Part shown: positions 61,702 through 64,000 of the stretch, in pieces | Position numbering within the stretch: position 1 is the first letter of the stretch | Layout of the letters: every line of letters starts with the position of its first letter | NCBI RefSeq assembly: GCF_949820605.1 | Contig: NZ_CATKVU010000006.1 | Coordinates: 3,011,001 to 3,075,000 of the forward strand | Reading direction: 5' to 3' | Source of the DNA: Segatella copri | GTDB lineage: Bacteria > Bacteroidota > Bacteroidia > Bacteroidales > Bacteroidaceae | DNA: 64,000 nt | Translations under genes and position numbers: made by a program | The notes under the pieces: generated by a model | Databases searched by the model: none | What the model was told of the DNA's origin: nothing | Seen by the model: only the letters and a program-made list of their open reading frames with translations

Positions 61702-62165
61702 TTTTCTGGTACCATTTATGTATATGCGCATGCTTGTGTGCCCACACGCAGATATGAGCGCGTGTATGTATATAATAAAGTGTTTGGTATCAAAATAAGT
61801 GCAAAATAAGATGAAAGTGTTAAAATACTGTTAATTTCAAAACTTTTTCCGGAAAATGTTTGGCGGTTTCGGAAAATGTTTGTACTTTTGCACTCGCTTT
61901 TGAGAAATACGCTTTCTCTTAGCGATTAAAGAAAGAGTTCTTTGAAAGATTTTACATAAACAGACAAGTAGTACAAGAAGCGGTTTTGGATTACACCTTA
62001 TTATATATAGGGAGTATGAAGGAACTGGGTAAAAGAAACGAACCGTCAAGCAATTGACAAGTCAGGTTTACTAAGCTTCAATAAACGAAAAGGATATTCG
62101 TCCTAAGTACAGACAACAAACACTTCGCTAGACTTTCGGGTATAGCAAAGTAAAAATGATATTTT
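61702..62165 (+). other. Gap and leader of the rrn operon
   Basis: The gap holds a GTGTGCCCACAC-type hairpin region after the alpha-galactosidase gene (61720-61780), the rrn promoter (61859-61890), a CACCTTATTATATATAGGG motif (61994-62012) and about 270 bases of leader before 16S. Confidence 0.6.
61859..61890 (+). promoter_or_regulatory. Promoter of the rrn operon
   Basis: TTTG at 61859-61862, 20 bases, then TACTTTTG at 61883-61890. CGGAAAATGTTTG occurs twice (near 61850 and 61870), so a second shifted -33 element, or an upstream activating copy, is present. Confidence 0.8.
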
Positions 62166-63697
<1,532 letters not shown>

Positions 63698-63830
63698 CTG
63701 GAGAGACGAATTTCCTGTAGAAGATTTAGGGACAGGACTTAAAAGTTCGCTTCTCTTCTTGTACGCACCATCTGTTTAATTAAATAAGAGATAGAGAATG
63801 TTCGGCAGAGATGCTACTCTTTACCAACAC

Positions 63831-63904
63831 AGTCCTATAGCTCAGTTGGTTAGAGCGCCACACTGATAATGTGGAGGTCGGCAGTTCAAATCTGCCTGGG
63901 ACTA
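63831..63904 (+). tRNA. tRNA-Ile (GAT)
   Basis: A 74-base cloverleaf with acceptor pair AGTCCTA/TGGGACT, anticodon GAT at 63865-63867 in a seven-base loop, and TTCAAAT in the T loop. CCA is not encoded. It lies in the 16S-23S spacer, as is usual. Confidence 0.96.
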
Positions 63905-63923
63905 CTTCTTTACTTCTCGATTT

Positions 63924-64000
63924 GGGGGATTAGCTCAGTTGGCTAGAGCACCTGCTTTGCAAGCAGGGGGTCAACGGTTCGAATCCGTTATTCTCCACCA
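63924..64000 (+). tRNA. tRNA-Ala (TGC)
   Basis: A cloverleaf with acceptor GGGGGAT/ATTCTCC, anticodon TGC at 63958-63960 and TTCGAAT in the T loop. CCA is encoded and ends at the last base of the window. The 23S gene should follow outside. Confidence 0.96.

Overview
The window is chromosomal DNA of a Bacteroidota bacterium of the Prevotella/Segatella group. Four things point there: the 16S rRNA gene at 62166-63697 reads as Prevotella/Segatella (S. copri-like, although its V1/V2 stretch differs from the copri sequence I remember), the promoters follow the TTG-N19..21-TAnnTTTG pattern, one gene is a type IX secretion protein (PorZ), and the insertion sequences are typical of the group. Genus-level placement is firm; species is not settled.

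Layout. 1-9 kb: an AT-rich surface-glycan block (GT4 and GT2 glycosyltransferases, two acyltransferase-3 membrane proteins, one fused to a second membrane domain) with porZ in the middle and an IS256-family element sitting on the last codon of the GT4 gene. 9-15.5 kb: ordinary housekeeping genes (rdgB, a YitT transporter, leuS, an aldo/keto reductase, a small monooxygenase). 15.6-33 kb: an accessory region crowded with AAA-type ATPase genes, whole and broken, including a 2.5-kb segmental duplication. Between the two duplicate copies lies a 563-residue protein that joins an ECF sigma factor, one inner-membrane helix, a periplasmic linker and an outer-membrane beta-barrel in one chain. A lipoprotein/OMP pair convergent with a LytTR two-component system follows.

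34-38 kb: a composite transposon (two IS1380-family remnants, a 5-bp target duplication) carrying a MATE exporter and an AraC regulator, which has cut an unknown 460-residue gene from its promoter. 38-41.3 kb: a VirE-type P-loop gene bracketed by 107-bp inverted repeats, a DUF6078-like gene and nagB. 42-48.8 kb: a membrane-bound TPR/HTH regulator, a DUF3244-like secreted protein whose frame depends on a G8 tract, two glycine-rich lipoprotein paralogues (one frameshifted at an A7 tract, separated by a dead IS110), a tiny membrane protein and a TlpA-like thioredoxin. 48.8-51.3 kb: an IS982 element nested in an IS256 element, itself inserted in the loop of a bidirectional terminator. 51.3-58.3 kb: a MacAB-like efflux operon and a YtrA-type GntR/ABC-2 operon, both leftward. 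58.5-64 kb: a hemolysin-III-like protein, a secreted GH36 alpha-galactosidase, and the start of an rrn operon (promoter, 16S, tRNA-Ile, tRNA-Ala).

The strongest candidate for new biology is the sigma factor-barrel fusion at 21307-22998, which could carry a signal from the outer membrane to RNA polymerase without a separate anti-sigma factor. Other points for follow-up are the near-palindromic operator overlapping an AAA-gene promoter, the exact 32-bp iterons before another AAA gene, the homopolymer-controlled secreted genes at 44-47 kb, and the repeat-bracketed VirE gene. All functional statements come from reading the sequence; no database search was run.
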